Shown here piece by piece: positions 29,122 to 38,680 of a stretch of 64,000 nucleotides of DNA. Origin of the DNA: Flectobacillus major DSM 103 (lineage in GTDB: Bacteria > Bacteroidota > Bacteroidia > Cytophagales > Spirosomataceae); the NCBI RefSeq assembly GCF_000427405.1, contig NZ_KE386491.1, forward strand, positions 4,659,333 through 4,723,332, written 5' to 3'. Position numbers and translations under genes: made by a program. The first letter of the stretch is position 1, and the number at the start of each line of letters is the position of its first letter. The notes beneath the pieces are model-generated. The model ran no database searches. It had not been told where the DNA came from and saw only the letters and a program-made list of their open reading frames with translations.

Positions 29122-31758
29122 ATGACGGAATATAATTTTCGATTCGAAAAAAGCCCTAAAAAGAAAGGGAAATGTCCTAAGTGTGGACAAGCCAATACAT
29201 TTCGCTATTACGAGGATCAGGAGGGAAACCGTCTTGATGAATCTCTTGGTAAATGTGAACGTATAAACCATTGTGGTTACCATCAAATACCTAACTTAAT
29301 GCCGCATTCAACTAAAGATATAGTTTCATTAATCCCTAATAATCAGAGCATTATAAATCCAAGTAAAAGCTGGATAGAACGCTTTGATAAATGGACACTC
29401 GACTTGTCAAGTAATTTCCATACGTTTTGCTTGTCAAAAGGTATCTCAAAGGAACATCTTATCAAACATGGTGTAGCAACTGATGATAAAGGAAAAACTG
29501 TCTTTGTTTTCCGTAATGATAAATCACAAGTAGTTAATGCAAAATGGTTTGTCTACGATGAACAAGGTAAAAGAGCTAAAGATGGATATAATAGTCACTC
29601 GATGGTTCAACCTAAAAACAAAAATGTTCGATATGGCATGTGTTTGTTTGGTGAAGAGCAACTAAGTAGTGACAAAGAGAAAACAGTCATTATTGTAGAG
29701 TCAGAGAAAACAAAGGTTATAGCCTCATTCTTTTACCCTGAGTATTTATGGCTCGCTTGTGGTTCAAACAATGGTTTAACCTCCGAAAAACTCATGGTTT
29801 TATCTGGTAGAAATGTAATCTGGTTATGTGATGCCGATGCCGCAGGGAGGATGAATTCTAGTATTAAAAACCTAGAGAAAGCACAAATTAAACACACTGT
29901 CATAGACCTATTCCCTGAGCGTTCGGATGGCTATGATATTGCAGATGCCATACTAGAAGGGAAAAAGCCTGAGATAGCTCAAAAACAGCCTTCTGAGGAG
30001 AAGAAAATATCATCTGATATTTATATCAAGACACCAACAGTCATGTATAAAAATGACTATACTATCTGGGTCAAAACACGTAATAACTGGGAGGTAGTGG
30101 CCAATAACTTTTTGGTTTATGTAAAGTATAAAACTCAAGATGAGAATCAAAACTGTACATGGATTTTAGAGATTAGAATCAAGAATAAGGAGGCTATCTA
30201 TATTGAAATGTCACATGAGGATTTTTGTTCGGCAAAGAGGATGAAAATGGAGCTATCAAACAATCTACTAAGCTTCAAAATCAACGATGTGCAACTAACA
30301 GAAATACAGGAACTCATTTACTCCAAAACGCAATTTGGTCAAGCTTCAAAGGTGACTCGATATGGATTCCATAGCGAGTCAAAAACCTATGTCTTTTCAA
30401 ACAAAGTACTCCTACCAAATGGGACTCTTGTAGAGCCAGACAAATTTGGCGTTGTTACAGACAATAAAAGTTGTATTTCGCTACCACAAACCAAGGATAA
30501 AATGAAGAACAGATTTTTTATTTCTGATTCGGATGTATCTTTCAATCAATGGTACCAAATCTACATACAAACTCATACTTATGAGAAAGCATTCGTTCCA
30601 GCGTGCTTCTACATCATGTCCTTGTTTAGAGATATTGTGATTTCTCACAAAGGATCATCTCCTATCCTTTATTTGAAAGGTTCGGCTGGTACTGGCAAAA
30701 GTAGTGTTGTAAGAAACCTTACATGTCTTTTTGGCTATGAACAACCACAAATTAACCTTAAGACAAAAAACACAGAAGCTGCTCTGGTTAAATTGATGAG
30801 TCAGCTATCTAATGGACTTATTTGGATGGATGAATTTCATAATGATTTCTCCCATGAAGGTTTGTTGCAAGCAGCTTATGATAATGCTGGTTATCACAAA
30901 ACTCCTGAAGCTTCAAGGAGTAATAACGAAACTGATAGTATTGACATTTACAGTGCTTTAGCCCTTACTAGCAATTATATCCCTAATAACCCTATTTTCT
31001 TCTCTCGTTGCATATTAATTCAAATAGAAAATAAGGAGAAAGAGGCATCCCAACGAAAGGCTTTTTTCAATTTAATTGATTTAGAAAAACGTGGTTTAGG
31101 AAATATTACGGTAGAGCTCTGCAAGTATCGTAAGCTTATAGACGAAAATTACAACACAGCCTTTAGTAAAATCTTTAACCGAGTAGAACAAGCTACGCAA
31201 AACGAATCAATGCCTGAGCGATTACTTAGTAATATTTGCCAAGCCCTGACGTGTGCTTACATTTTACAGGTAAATGATAAAATTCAAGTATGCGAATACA
31301 CCGAAGAATCGGACATTCTGGATGAATTTGTAGCAATAGCTTTGAAAACGATACACCTGCAACATAGAATACAGAATGAAACCTCTGTTCTGGCTGAATT
31401 CTTTAGCATTCTCCAATATTTGTATGACTCTTCACAAATCCATGAAGGGGTTCATTTTAGGTTTGAAGGAAACTTCCTGCTTTTGCGTATGCCTTCGATT
31501 TATCCAATTTTTATACATAGATACCGCAATGTATATTACAAAGAGGCACATGATAAGGAATCTATCATCCAAGAGGTAGTGAAAATGGAGGCACCACGCA
31601 ATTTTAAGGAAATTGTGAAGACAATTCGCTTCAAAAGTGCAGAAAACACACTTGAACAAGCTTTTAAAAATACCGTAACAAATTCTTTATCAATTACATA
31701 CGAGACATTACAGTCAAGTTTTGGGGTGGATTTAAAGGCTAGACGGCTAGATGGCTAG
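29122..31758 (+). CDS. primase-helicase replication protein of island 1
   Basis: 878 aa. N-terminal zinc ribbon (CPKCGQANTFRYY ... CERINHCGYH), a TOPRIM-like domain at ~190-285 (VIIVESEKTK and NVIWLCDADAAGR), and a C-terminal P-loop ATPase from ~500 (Walker A YLKGSAGTGKSS, Walker B LIWMDEFHND). This is the layout of Bacteroidota mobile-element primase/helicases. Together with the iteron region directly after it, the gene suggests that the excised island can replicate. The gene's last codons overlap a 17-bp inverted repeat that brackets the iterons. Confidence 0.82.
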   Translation: MTEYNFRFEKSPKKKGKCPKCGQANTFRYYEDQEGNRLDESLGKCERINHCGYHQIPNLMPHSTKDIVSLIPNNQSIINPSKSWIERFDKWTLDLSSNFHTFCLSKGISKEHLIKHGVATDDKGKTVFVFRNDKSQVVNAKWFVYDEQGKRAKDGYNSHSMVQPKNKNVRYGMCLFGEEQLSSDKEKTVIIVESEKTKVIASFFYPEYLWLACGSNNGLTSEKLMVLSGRNVIWLCDADAAGRMNSSIKNLEKAQIKHTVIDLFPERSDGYDIADAILEGKKPEIAQKQPSEEKKISSDIYIKTPTVMYKNDYTIWVKTRNNWEVVANNFLVYVKYKTQDENQNCTWILEIRIKNKEAIYIEMSHEDFCSAKRMKMELSNNLLSFKINDVQLTEIQELIYSKTQFGQASKVTRYGFHSESKTYVFSNKVLLPNGTLVEPDKFGVVTDNKSCISLPQTKDKMKNRFFISDSDVSFNQWYQIYIQTHTYEKAFVPACFYIMSLFRDIVISHKGSSPILYLKGSAGTGKSSVVRNLTCLFGYEQPQINLKTKNTEAALVKLMSQLSNGLIWMDEFHNDFSHEGLLQAAYDNAGYHKTPEASRSNNETDSIDIYSALALTSNYIPNNPIFFSRCILIQIENKEKEASQRKAFFNLIDLEKRGLGNITVELCKYRKLIDENYNTAFSKIFNRVEQATQNESMPERLLSNICQALTCAYILQVNDKIQVCEYTEESDILDEFVAIALKTIHLQHRIQNETSVLAEFFSILQYLYDSSQIHEGVHFRFEGNFLLLRMPSIYPIFIHRYRNVYYKEAHDKESIIQEVVKMEAPRNFKEIVKTIRFKSAENTLEQAFKNTVTNSLSITYETLQSSFGVDLKARRLDG

Positions 31759-32059
31759 AACGCTTTTTGAAACTTTTTTTTAAGCATTTTTTCTACAACG
31801 CTACAACGAAAATACTAGATACCTGATAATCAATATATTATATAAATTTTTATTAATTTTTTCGTTGTAAAATCGTTGTAAAATCGTTGTAACCGTTGTA
31901 AACATAAAAAATCGTTGTAGCCGTTGTAAACGATTACAACGATTTTACAACGACGAAAAAGAGATAAATAATTGATTATTAATATTTTACATTACCGTTG
32001 TAACGTTGTAGAAAACAAACACGTTTTTTTGAGTGCAAAAGTGTTCTAGCCATCTAGCC
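31745..32059. repeat. origin-like region: 12 copies of CGTTGTA between 17-bp inverted repeats
   Basis: The 7-mer CGTTGTA occurs eight times forward (starting 31863, 31874, 31885, 31894, 31913, 31922, 31996, 32004) and four times inverted (31794, 31802, 31935, 31946). The block is very A/T-rich between copies. It is bracketed by GGCTAGATGGCTAGAAC at 31745-31761 and its exact reverse complement at 32043-32059. The position after a primase-helicase gene fits an iteron origin of replication. It could also be an operator array. Confidence 0.75.
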
Positions 32060-32095
32060 TTTTTTTAGCCTTATTAATAAAATACAATTCGAATC

Positions 32096-32320
32096 ATGGT
32101 ATATCAACTAGTATTAAGAGCCCAAGATGTACAAATAATCCTCAATCTTTGTAGAACGGATAGCTATCGGGTCATTCAAGAAATAAAAGAGGAATACGCC
32201 TTCTCAAAAAAGCTAAAAGGAAGTAAAATTCGCACCGTAGACCTAGCAGAAGCGTATGATTTATCGTTCGAGGATATACAACAGGTTTTAAATCAAAATA
32301 AATTTTGTAGTGACCTTTAA
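32096..32320 (+). CDS. small hypothetical basic protein
   Basis: 74 aa. The sequence KIRTVDLAEAYDLSFEDIQQVLNQ has the look of a helix-turn-helix, and the N-terminal half is helical and charged. It starts right after the iteron region and ends before a strong terminator, so it may regulate replication or partition. No family recognised. Confidence 0.6.
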   Translation: MVYQLVLRAQDVQIILNLCRTDSYRVIQEIKEEYAFSKKLKGSKIRTVDLAEAYDLSFEDIQQVLNQNKFCSDL

Positions 32321-32321
32321 T

Positions 32322-32356
32322 AAAAATCCCCTCGCTATACCAGCGAGGGGATTTTT
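32322..32356. terminator. strong bidirectional terminator
   Basis: AAAAATCCCCTCGCT-ATACC-AGCGAGGGGATTTTT is a 15-bp perfect stem with A and T flanks, immediately after the small ORF. Confidence 0.9.
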
Positions 32357-32489
32357 ATTAGCTCAATTCATCAATTTCACCTATTACATATCGTTTGTCC
32401 CTATTGAAAGTTATACCCTATTGTTGCATTCAGTTTTACCAAATAACACATTTGAGTAGAGCTGCATATAACAACTAAAACACCGTAAA

Positions 32490-33050
32490 ATGGAAAAACT
32501 AACTCAAAACATTAACATCCGTACAAACCTGAACATTAAAAAGAGATTGATGGATGAAGCCAGTTCGCTAGATATGAATATGTCAGAATATGTCTTATTA
32601 ATTCTACAAAGTCATTGGGATAAAAAAGACCAATCACTTGCTACGACCCATCAAGAATCTACTCTTTCCAGTCAGCATCAACTTTCAGAATCTGAACTTA
32701 TCATTAGTCAATTAATTGCTGAAAAAAGTGAGCTTCAAGAAAAGCTCCAAGCTCAGAATAAGTCGGTTTGGCAAGAGGCCATGAGTACCGCCGAAAAACT
32801 ATCTGAAGAAAGGATTAGACGTGAACGAGAAGCTGCCATATATGAATACCAAAGAAGTGGTGGGGCAACGATAGAATCAGCGACAATCACTAGTCTTCAG
32901 GCTCGTTTGGCTGCTTATGAAACAGACCTTCTCAAACAGGTTTTCAATGTAGTGAGACAAAACCCTAAAGTCTCAGATTTGCCAGACGTTGTTCAAATTT
33001 TGACCTATCAGTATTTTCAACAATTTATCAAACCATCTATCCATGACTAA
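32490..33050 (+). CDS. RHH-like, coiled-coil protein (relaxosome or partition type)
   Basis: 186 aa. The N-terminus NINIRTNLNIKKRLMDEAS-LDMNMSEYVLLI is the pattern of a ribbon-helix-helix mobilisation or partition protein. A coiled coil follows at ~65-150 with the motif LAAYETDLLKQVF near its end. It overlaps the next gene by 8 bases. A shorter relative with the same order (SEYV..., then FYENELLQNAF) is at 54951-55370 in the second region, also followed by a TM protein. No relaxase is next to it. Confidence 0.65.
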   Translation: MEKLTQNINIRTNLNIKKRLMDEASSLDMNMSEYVLLILQSHWDKKDQSLATTHQESTLSSQHQLSESELIISQLIAEKSELQEKLQAQNKSVWQEAMSTAEKLSEERIRREREAAIYEYQRSGGATIESATITSLQARLAAYETDLLKQVFNVVRQNPKVSDLPDVVQILTYQYFQQFIKPSIHD

Positions 33051-33477
33051 CAATATTTTTTTCTCTGAAGACCCGTTTGAAATTTTTAGTAGAAGTACCC
33101 CTAGCTCTCTGGGGTCAACATCCTCATCCTCTAAAAGTGGTTCTTCATTCTGGACGATTATCTTGATTGTATTGCTAATCGTAGGAATGGCAATCATCTA
33201 TTTGTACAGACACACTATCCTTAAATTCTTTTTGGGGAGTTCTACGCCACCAAACGAAGTATCACCGAGTGTTACGGATACAGTCGCTGAAGAAAACAAT
33301 GAAATCAAGGCAAGCCCTGTAGAGAGGCAGCCGTTCAAATTACTACCCGAACACAAGGTCATCCGACGTTTCGACCTCAGCGACCAAGATAATTGGGATA
33401 AAGCGCTCATTGTTCTAAAAGAAAAGGAAGGAAAGGCTGTTTTCGTAGCTGGTAAAGGCTGGTTGATTTATGAATAA
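33043..33477 (+). CDS. single-TM protein paired with the RHH-like protein
   Basis: 144 aa. A Ser-rich N-terminus is followed by one membrane helix (~43-62, IILIVLLIVGMAIIYLY) and a soluble C-terminus. It starts inside the end of the RHH-like gene, so the two are translationally coupled. The 84-aa protein at 54694-54948 has the same layout and the same partner. Perhaps the pair anchors the element's DNA at the membrane; this is inference. Confidence 0.6.
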   Translation: MTNNIFFSEDPFEIFSRSTPSSLGSTSSSSKSGSSFWTIILIVLLIVGMAIIYLYRHTILKFFLGSSTPPNEVSPSVTDTVAEENNEIKASPVERQPFKLLPEHKVIRRFDLSDQDNWDKALIVLKEKEGKAVFVAGKGWLIYE

Positions 33478-33923
33478 GCATACCCTCTCTCATTTACGTA
33501 ACACTTAGTAACACACAGTTTTACGCTGTTTTCCAGCGTGTTACCATGCTCTATAAGGTTTTACTTTGTAGAGCATTTTGTTTTACAATTTGATTATATG
33601 GCTTTTCTATTTTGATGGATTTAAGTATCTTCGTATTTCTCAACTTGCTCGTAAAAACAAGAGGTTTTCTCCTCCAAAAATATATCTGGAGATAAGTAAA
33701 CATTTTTGGATATGCGATTAGACTTCTAGCTACTGTGGTCACAGCAATCAAGTAGAACCTTGGAACTATACCTTTTACATTTTACCATAGCTCAATTTGA
33801 AATTGCCTATCCACAAGCCTGCTTATTGCTTCTATTCTCCATCCATTTTTGTCTATGACTCTCTATTCTAGTAAGCTGGTTTTTAAAATCTATTAGATAA
33901 GTTATAATTACCCACACCATAAA
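33478..33923. other. 446-base gap with oriT-like hairpins
   Basis: No gene is visible. Near its left end are direct copies of GTAACAC (33498 and 33508), a 6-bp hairpin ACGCTG/CAGCGT (33523-33539), an inverted copy GTGTTAC (33538) and a second hairpin GCTCTA/TAGAGC (33548-33574). This clustered geometry, next to an RHH-like gene, could be an origin of transfer or a terminator. The rest holds the promoter of hsdM and nothing else I can name. Confidence 0.35.
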
Positions 33924-35480
33924 ATGGCGAAACAAAACAAAGAAGTAAAGGAAAAGGCAATTGAAGTAACCCTTTGGGATGCCGCTAATAAGCTCAGAGG
34001 TAGTGTAGAACCCGCAGAATACAAACACGTAGTACTAAGTCTCATCTTTTTGAAATTTGCTAGCGATAAGTTTGAGCAACATCGAGCTAAAATGATTGCT
34101 GAAGGCAAAGAAAAATACCTCGAAATGGAAGCGTTCTATTCCAAAGATAACGTATTCTTTTTGGAGGAAACTAGCCGTTGGAGCTACCTTATTCAAAAGT
34201 CAAAACAGAATGATATTGCTTTGTTGATTGATACGGCATTGCATACAATCGAAAAAAATAACAAGGCACTTAAAGGTGCTTTACCCGATAATTACTTCTC
34301 TCGTTTGGGCTTAGATGTTACCAAACTATCTTCCTTACTAGATACTATCAACGATATTGATACTACCAAAGATCCAAAACAAGATGTGGTAGGTAAAGTT
34401 TATGAATATTTCCTTTCAAAATTTGCTTTGGCAGAAGGCAAAGGGAAAGGCGAATTCTATACACCTAAAAGTATTGTAAACTTGATTGCCGAAATGATAG
34501 AGCCTTATAAAGGCATTATCTATGACCCTGCTTGTGGTTCTGGTGGTATGTTTGTACAAAGTATCAAGTTTATTGAAGCACATCATGGTAACAAGAAGGA
34601 GATTTCTATCTACGGACAGGAATATACTAATACTACCTACAAACTGGCAAAAATGAACCTTGCTATTAGAGGTATTAGTGGTAATCTTGGTGAGAAAGCT
34701 GCCAACACTTTTCTGGACGACCAACACAAAGACCTTAAAGCCGATTTTATTATGGCAAACCCTCCTTTTAACCAAAAGGACTGGCGTGCCGATAACGAGC
34801 TGACTGACGACTCTCGTTGGTTAGGTTATGATGTACCACCCAAAAGTAATGCCAATTACGGTTGGATTCTGAACATGGTAAGTAAACTCAGCGACAACGG
34901 CGTAGCAGGCTTTATTTTGGCTAATGGTGCTTTGAGTGGCGGTGGAGAAGAATATAAAATCCGTAGAAAATTGATTGAGAATAAGTTGATTGAAGCCATC
35001 TTAGTTTTACCACAAGATATGTTTTATACAACTAATATCAGCGTAACACTTTGGATAGTAAACAAAAACAAAAAGGCTCATAGCAAGCAAGTGGGTGATC
35101 AAACTCGAAATTACCGTAATAGAGAAGATGAAATTCTCTTTATGGATTTGAGACAGATGGGAGAACCTTTTGAAAAGAAATATATCCAATTTTCGGAAGA
35201 GGATATCAAAAAAATAACTGGAACTTATCATCAATGGCAAACGCAGGAGATAGAAAATATTCCAGAGTTTTGTTATGCTGCTTCTTTGGATGAAATAACT
35301 AAAAAAGATTTTTCACTTGTCCCTAGTAAATATATTGAGTTTGTAAACCGTGATGAAAACATTGACTTTGACGAGAAAATGCGCACACTTCAAACAGAGT
35401 TTACAGAATTATTAAAGGCTGAAAATGCCTCCAAAAATGATTTATTAACAGTGTTTAAAGGGTTGGGATATGAATTATAA
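33924..35480 (+). CDS. hsdM: type I restriction-modification N6-adenine methyltransferase HsdM
   Basis: 518 aa with the N-terminal helical HsdM domain (KLRGSVEPAEYKHVVLSLIFLK) and a class gamma N6-adenine methylase. The SAM-binding motif is YDPACGSGGMF and the catalytic motif is NPPF (ADFIMANPPFNQKDW). It modifies host DNA together with HsdS and supplies the core of the restriction complex. It overlaps hsdS by 11 bases. hsdR is separated from it by seven other defence genes. Confidence 0.95.
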   Translation: MAKQNKEVKEKAIEVTLWDAANKLRGSVEPAEYKHVVLSLIFLKFASDKFEQHRAKMIAEGKEKYLEMEAFYSKDNVFFLEETSRWSYLIQKSKQNDIALLIDTALHTIEKNNKALKGALPDNYFSRLGLDVTKLSSLLDTINDIDTTKDPKQDVVGKVYEYFLSKFALAEGKGKGEFYTPKSIVNLIAEMIEPYKGIIYDPACGSGGMFVQSIKFIEAHHGNKKEISIYGQEYTNTTYKLAKMNLAIRGISGNLGEKAANTFLDDQHKDLKADFIMANPPFNQKDWRADNELTDDSRWLGYDVPPKSNANYGWILNMVSKLSDNGVAGFILANGALSGGGEEYKIRRKLIENKLIEAILVLPQDMFYTTNISVTLWIVNKNKKAHSKQVGDQTRNYRNREDEILFMDLRQMGEPFEKKYIQFSEEDIKKITGTYHQWQTQEIENIPEFCYAASLDEITKKDFSLVPSKYIEFVNRDENIDFDEKMRTLQTEFTELLKAENASKNDLLTVFKGLGYEL

Positions 35481-36669
35481 GCAAAACATTGATAAATCTC
35501 ATTACGGACGTATTGGCGACTATATTAAACTTATTGATGAGCGAAACAAAGGTCTACGTGTACAACAACTTTTAGGACTAAGTATTTCAAAACAGTTTAT
35601 TCCATCTGTTGCTAACATCATTGGAACCGACATGGAAAACTATAAAATCATTCGCAAAAATCAATTTGCTTGTAGTACGATGCAAGTACGAAGAGACAAG
35701 AAAATGCCCGTAGCTTTATTACAGGAAGTTGACGAAGCCATTATCTCTCAAGCATACCCAATTTTTGAAGTAAAAGACGAAACAAAACTTTTACCTGAAT
35801 ATTTAATGATGTGGTTTACTCGCTCCGAATTTGACCGTGAAGCATGCTTTCATGCAGTTGGTGGTGTAAGAGGTAGTTTAGAATGGGAAGATTTTGAAAA
35901 TATGCAATTACCTGTCCCACACATAGACAAACAGCGAGAAATTGTAAAAGAATACAACGTTATCCAAAACCGTATCGCCCTCAACCAACAGCTTATCCAA
36001 AAACTCGAAGAAACCGCTCAGGCTGTTTATAAACAGTGGTTTGGAGAAGGTGTTGATTTGGAGAATTTGCCAGAGGGATGGAGAGTTGACAAAATTAAAA
36101 ATATTTGTAGTAAAATCGGAAGTGGCTCTACCCCGACAGGGGGCAAAGAAAGTTATTTTGAGACAGGTATTTCTTTGATAAGAAGTACAAACGTTTTTGA
36201 TTACAATTTTTCAGTAGAAGACTTAGCTTTCATCAATGACGAGCAAGCAAACAAGTTAAAGAATGTAACTGTTGAAAAAAATGACATTTTGTTTAATATC
36301 ACAGGTGTTTCGGTAGCCAGATGCTGTATGGTACCTCAAAATATTTTACCTGCAAGAGTAAACCAACATGTTATGATTATAAGACCTTTCAGTCATTTAA
36401 GTATTTCATTCTATTTACTTTTAAACCTTTGTTCTACAGATAGCAAAAATATTTTATTAGGAATTAGTCAATCAGGGTCAACAAGAGAAGCTATTACAAA
36501 ATCTGAAATTGAAGAGTTTGAAATTATAATTCCTCAAACTAGTTTGTTAGAACGATTTGAAGGTTTAATACAAAAAATATTTAGTGCCAAAGATTTAAAA
36601 TCTTTAGAGAACCAAAAACTAACGGAGTTAAAAGACTTATTACTATCTAAATTGGCAACGGTAAAATGA
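35470..36669 (+). CDS. hsdS: type I restriction specificity subunit HsdS
   Basis: 399 aa with two target-recognition domains. The first covers ~10-155 and ends in PVPHIDKQREIV, followed by a helical spacer (NRIALNQQLIQKLEETAQAVYKQWF). The second covers ~205-365 and starts with GWRVDKIKNICSKIGSGSTPTGG, followed by a second helix. This is the normal full-length two-TRD layout. The DNA sequence it recognises cannot be read from the protein. Confidence 0.93.
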   Translation: MNYKQNIDKSHYGRIGDYIKLIDERNKGLRVQQLLGLSISKQFIPSVANIIGTDMENYKIIRKNQFACSTMQVRRDKKMPVALLQEVDEAIISQAYPIFEVKDETKLLPEYLMMWFTRSEFDREACFHAVGGVRGSLEWEDFENMQLPVPHIDKQREIVKEYNVIQNRIALNQQLIQKLEETAQAVYKQWFGEGVDLENLPEGWRVDKIKNICSKIGSGSTPTGGKESYFETGISLIRSTNVFDYNFSVEDLAFINDEQANKLKNVTVEKNDILFNITGVSVARCCMVPQNILPARVNQHVMIIRPFSHLSISFYLLLNLCSTDSKNILLGISQSGSTREAITKSEIEEFEIIIPQTSLLERFEGLIQKIFSAKDLKSLENQKLTELKDLLLSKLATVK

Positions 36670-36847
36670 TACTAGCTATGAGCACAATCTATAAATTAAC
36701 GAACTGTGAATTCTTTAAAAGATACGCCTTATAATTCTTGAGCTAACTTTCACAATTAAGCATTTTATAAGTACAACGTCCTTATTATCCTGACTTTGTA
36801 TGAAAGATTAAGAATTTGACCTACATAAACACAACCATGAATAAATT

Positions 36848-38008
36848 ATGAAATGTAAGTATCAATTAATTCTTCTAGGCGAGAATACAGAGTTTTTCAA
36901 AGCACTTGAGCTTGAACTATCTAAAAAGTTCGATGAGTTAAAATTGATTCAAGGTCTACTTAAAGTAATTACTAAAGATAATATAGCTGAATACAAAGGA
37001 GGCGAACCCGCTTATGTAATTTACTCAGGGCATAAAAATAATCTTGACACTATTACTGAACAGATAATAGAAAAGCAAAAGCTTGATGGTAATATTATTC
37101 TACCAGTTTTCGAGAATGACTTTTCAAATGAAATGCCATCAATTGTAACTAACCTAAATGGATTACCTATTGCGAATAATATTTCTAAAATCTGCAATTT
37201 AATACTTGAAGGCTTTGAGTTATTAAGAAAAACTAGAAAGATATTCATTTCATATAAAAGAAGTGAGTCAAGCAATATTGCTATTCAACTGTATGAAGCA
37301 TTAGAAGCAAATAATTTCGACGTTTTTTTGGATACTCATTCTGTTGACAAAGGAGAAGAATTTCAAGAAGAGCTATGGCACCGAATGACAGATTGTGATG
37401 TAATATTAATGCTAAACACTAAAGGCTTTTTAAAAAGTGAGTGGTGTAACAAAGAGCTCGAAAAGGCACATTTAAAAAGAATTGGAATAGTCCATCTTTT
37501 GTGGCCAGATTGTGATTTTGAAAAATTCGCTCAGTTAGCACATTCTATGAAACTAACCAATTCCAATTTTGATAAACCCCTATTTTCAGATATATCAACA
37601 GGAAGACTTATTAAGCCTGTTGTTACAGAAGTAATAAATCTCGTTGAAGGTGCAAGAGCACGAAACCTTGCTTCTCGTCAGGATGCGTTAATTACTGAAT
37701 TTATGCAAGCTGGTCATAACAATCATATCGAATTGAACTTGCAGTTTAGCAGATATATCACCCAACAATTAGATAATAGCAAAAGAATTGTTTACATACC
37801 AACAGTCGGTATTCCACAGTCGATAAATTGTCATAACTCACAAAAGCTTATTAGTAGGATTGAGCAAAATGAAATTGAGTCTATTCACTTAATATATGAT
37901 GATTTATCTATTCGTAATTATTGGCTAGAACATCTAGAATGGCTTAATAAGAGATTAGAAATAAAAACGATTAAAAAACAAAATTTCAATTCTTGGTTTA
38001 AAAAATAG
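36848..38008 (+). CDS. TIR-domain protein, candidate effector of a TIR/SLOG cluster
   Basis: 386 aa. Residues ~130-245 are a TIR domain: KIFISYKRSES, a DVFLD strand with the BB-loop region, and SEWCNKELEKA with the candidate NADase Glu203. The first ~125 residues (a Rossmann-like run ending GNIILPVFEN) and the last ~100 residues do not match a family I know. It is the largest protein and the first gene of a tight five-gene unit, 8 bases before the SLOG gene. It may hydrolyse NAD as the effector, or it may act as a sensor. Confidence 0.85.
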   Translation: MKCKYQLILLGENTEFFKALELELSKKFDELKLIQGLLKVITKDNIAEYKGGEPAYVIYSGHKNNLDTITEQIIEKQKLDGNIILPVFENDFSNEMPSIVTNLNGLPIANNISKICNLILEGFELLRKTRKIFISYKRSESSNIAIQLYEALEANNFDVFLDTHSVDKGEEFQEELWHRMTDCDVILMLNTKGFLKSEWCNKELEKAHLKRIGIVHLLWPDCDFEKFAQLAHSMKLTNSNFDKPLFSDISTGRLIKPVVTEVINLVEGARARNLASRQDALITEFMQAGHNNHIELNLQFSRYITQQLDNSKRIVYIPTVGIPQSINCHNSQKLISRIEQNEIESIHLIYDDLSIRNYWLEHLEWLNKRLEIKTIKKQNFNSWFKK

Positions 38009-38016
38009 CAAATATT

Positions 38017-38676
38017 ATGAAGAATATATTTCTATCTGCTAGTATTCCACTACCCGACAGACACCCCAAATATTATGAAACAGCTGATATTATCGCTATT
38101 AGAGATTCAGTTATTGCACTAGCAAGCATTGCTCTAACTGAGCATAGAATTATTTGGGGAGGACATCCGTCTATAACACCTTTAATTTATTATGTTATTG
38201 AACTAATGTTGATAAATAAGCTTGAGCGTGATGATTGGGATTTGCCATTAACTGATGAAGAAAAGGATAAAATTCAATCAGAGCTAAAAAGTAAAATTCA
38301 GAAACATGTACTTCTTTATCAATCACTTTTTTTTGAAAAAGACTTTCCTCCAGAAAATGAGTATTTTCAAAACATTGCTCTTACAGGAAATTTAGGAGAT
38401 ATTCATTCAAGTGTCCAACACATGAGACATAAAATATTCTCTGACAATCACTTTTCAGCTGCTGTTTTCATTGGGGGAATGGATGGTATTGAAGTAGAGT
38501 ATAAAATGTTTCGTCAATATCATCCTGAGGCAGTAATAATACCAGTTGCAAGTACAGGAGCTGCGACCAAAATTGTTTACGATAACCTTTTCCCTGAAGA
38601 GCTGAAAAATGAAAGGTTTTTAAAAGATTATGGTTATATGTCGTTGTTTCAGAAATTTTTAATGGATAAAATATAA
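38017..38676 (+). CDS. stand-alone SLOG-domain protein
   Basis: 219 aa. The SLOG/LOG-like Rossmann signatures are visible: IFLSASIPLPDR at the start, RIIWGGHPSITPLIYYV (~44-60), and FIGGMDGIEVEYKMF (~151-165), the G-G-x-x-G-x-E motif that binds nucleotide derivatives. In Thoeris, a SLOG domain fused to SIR2 (ThsA) binds the cyclic ADP-ribose signal made by TIR proteins. Here the SLOG domain is a separate protein with no SIR2, macro or TM effector fused, set among four TIR-type genes. Confidence 0.8.
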   Translation: MKNIFLSASIPLPDRHPKYYETADIIAIRDSVIALASIALTEHRIIWGGHPSITPLIYYVIELMLINKLERDDWDLPLTDEEKDKIQSELKSKIQKHVLLYQSLFFEKDFPPENEYFQNIALTGNLGDIHSSVQHMRHKIFSDNHFSAAVFIGGMDGIEVEYKMFRQYHPEAVIIPVASTGAATKIVYDNLFPEELKNERFLKDYGYMSLFQKFLMDKI

Positions 38677-38680
38677 ACTT

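Noticed and set aside
31863..32010. CRISPR array (repeated CGTTGTA units)
   Set aside because: Units are 7 bases, irregularly spaced and in both orientations, with no spacers of constant length and no cas genes; iterons fit better.
32490..33477. Relaxase or mobilisation operon
   Set aside because: No HUH or Tyr relaxase motif in the window; only the RHH-like and TM proteins are present.
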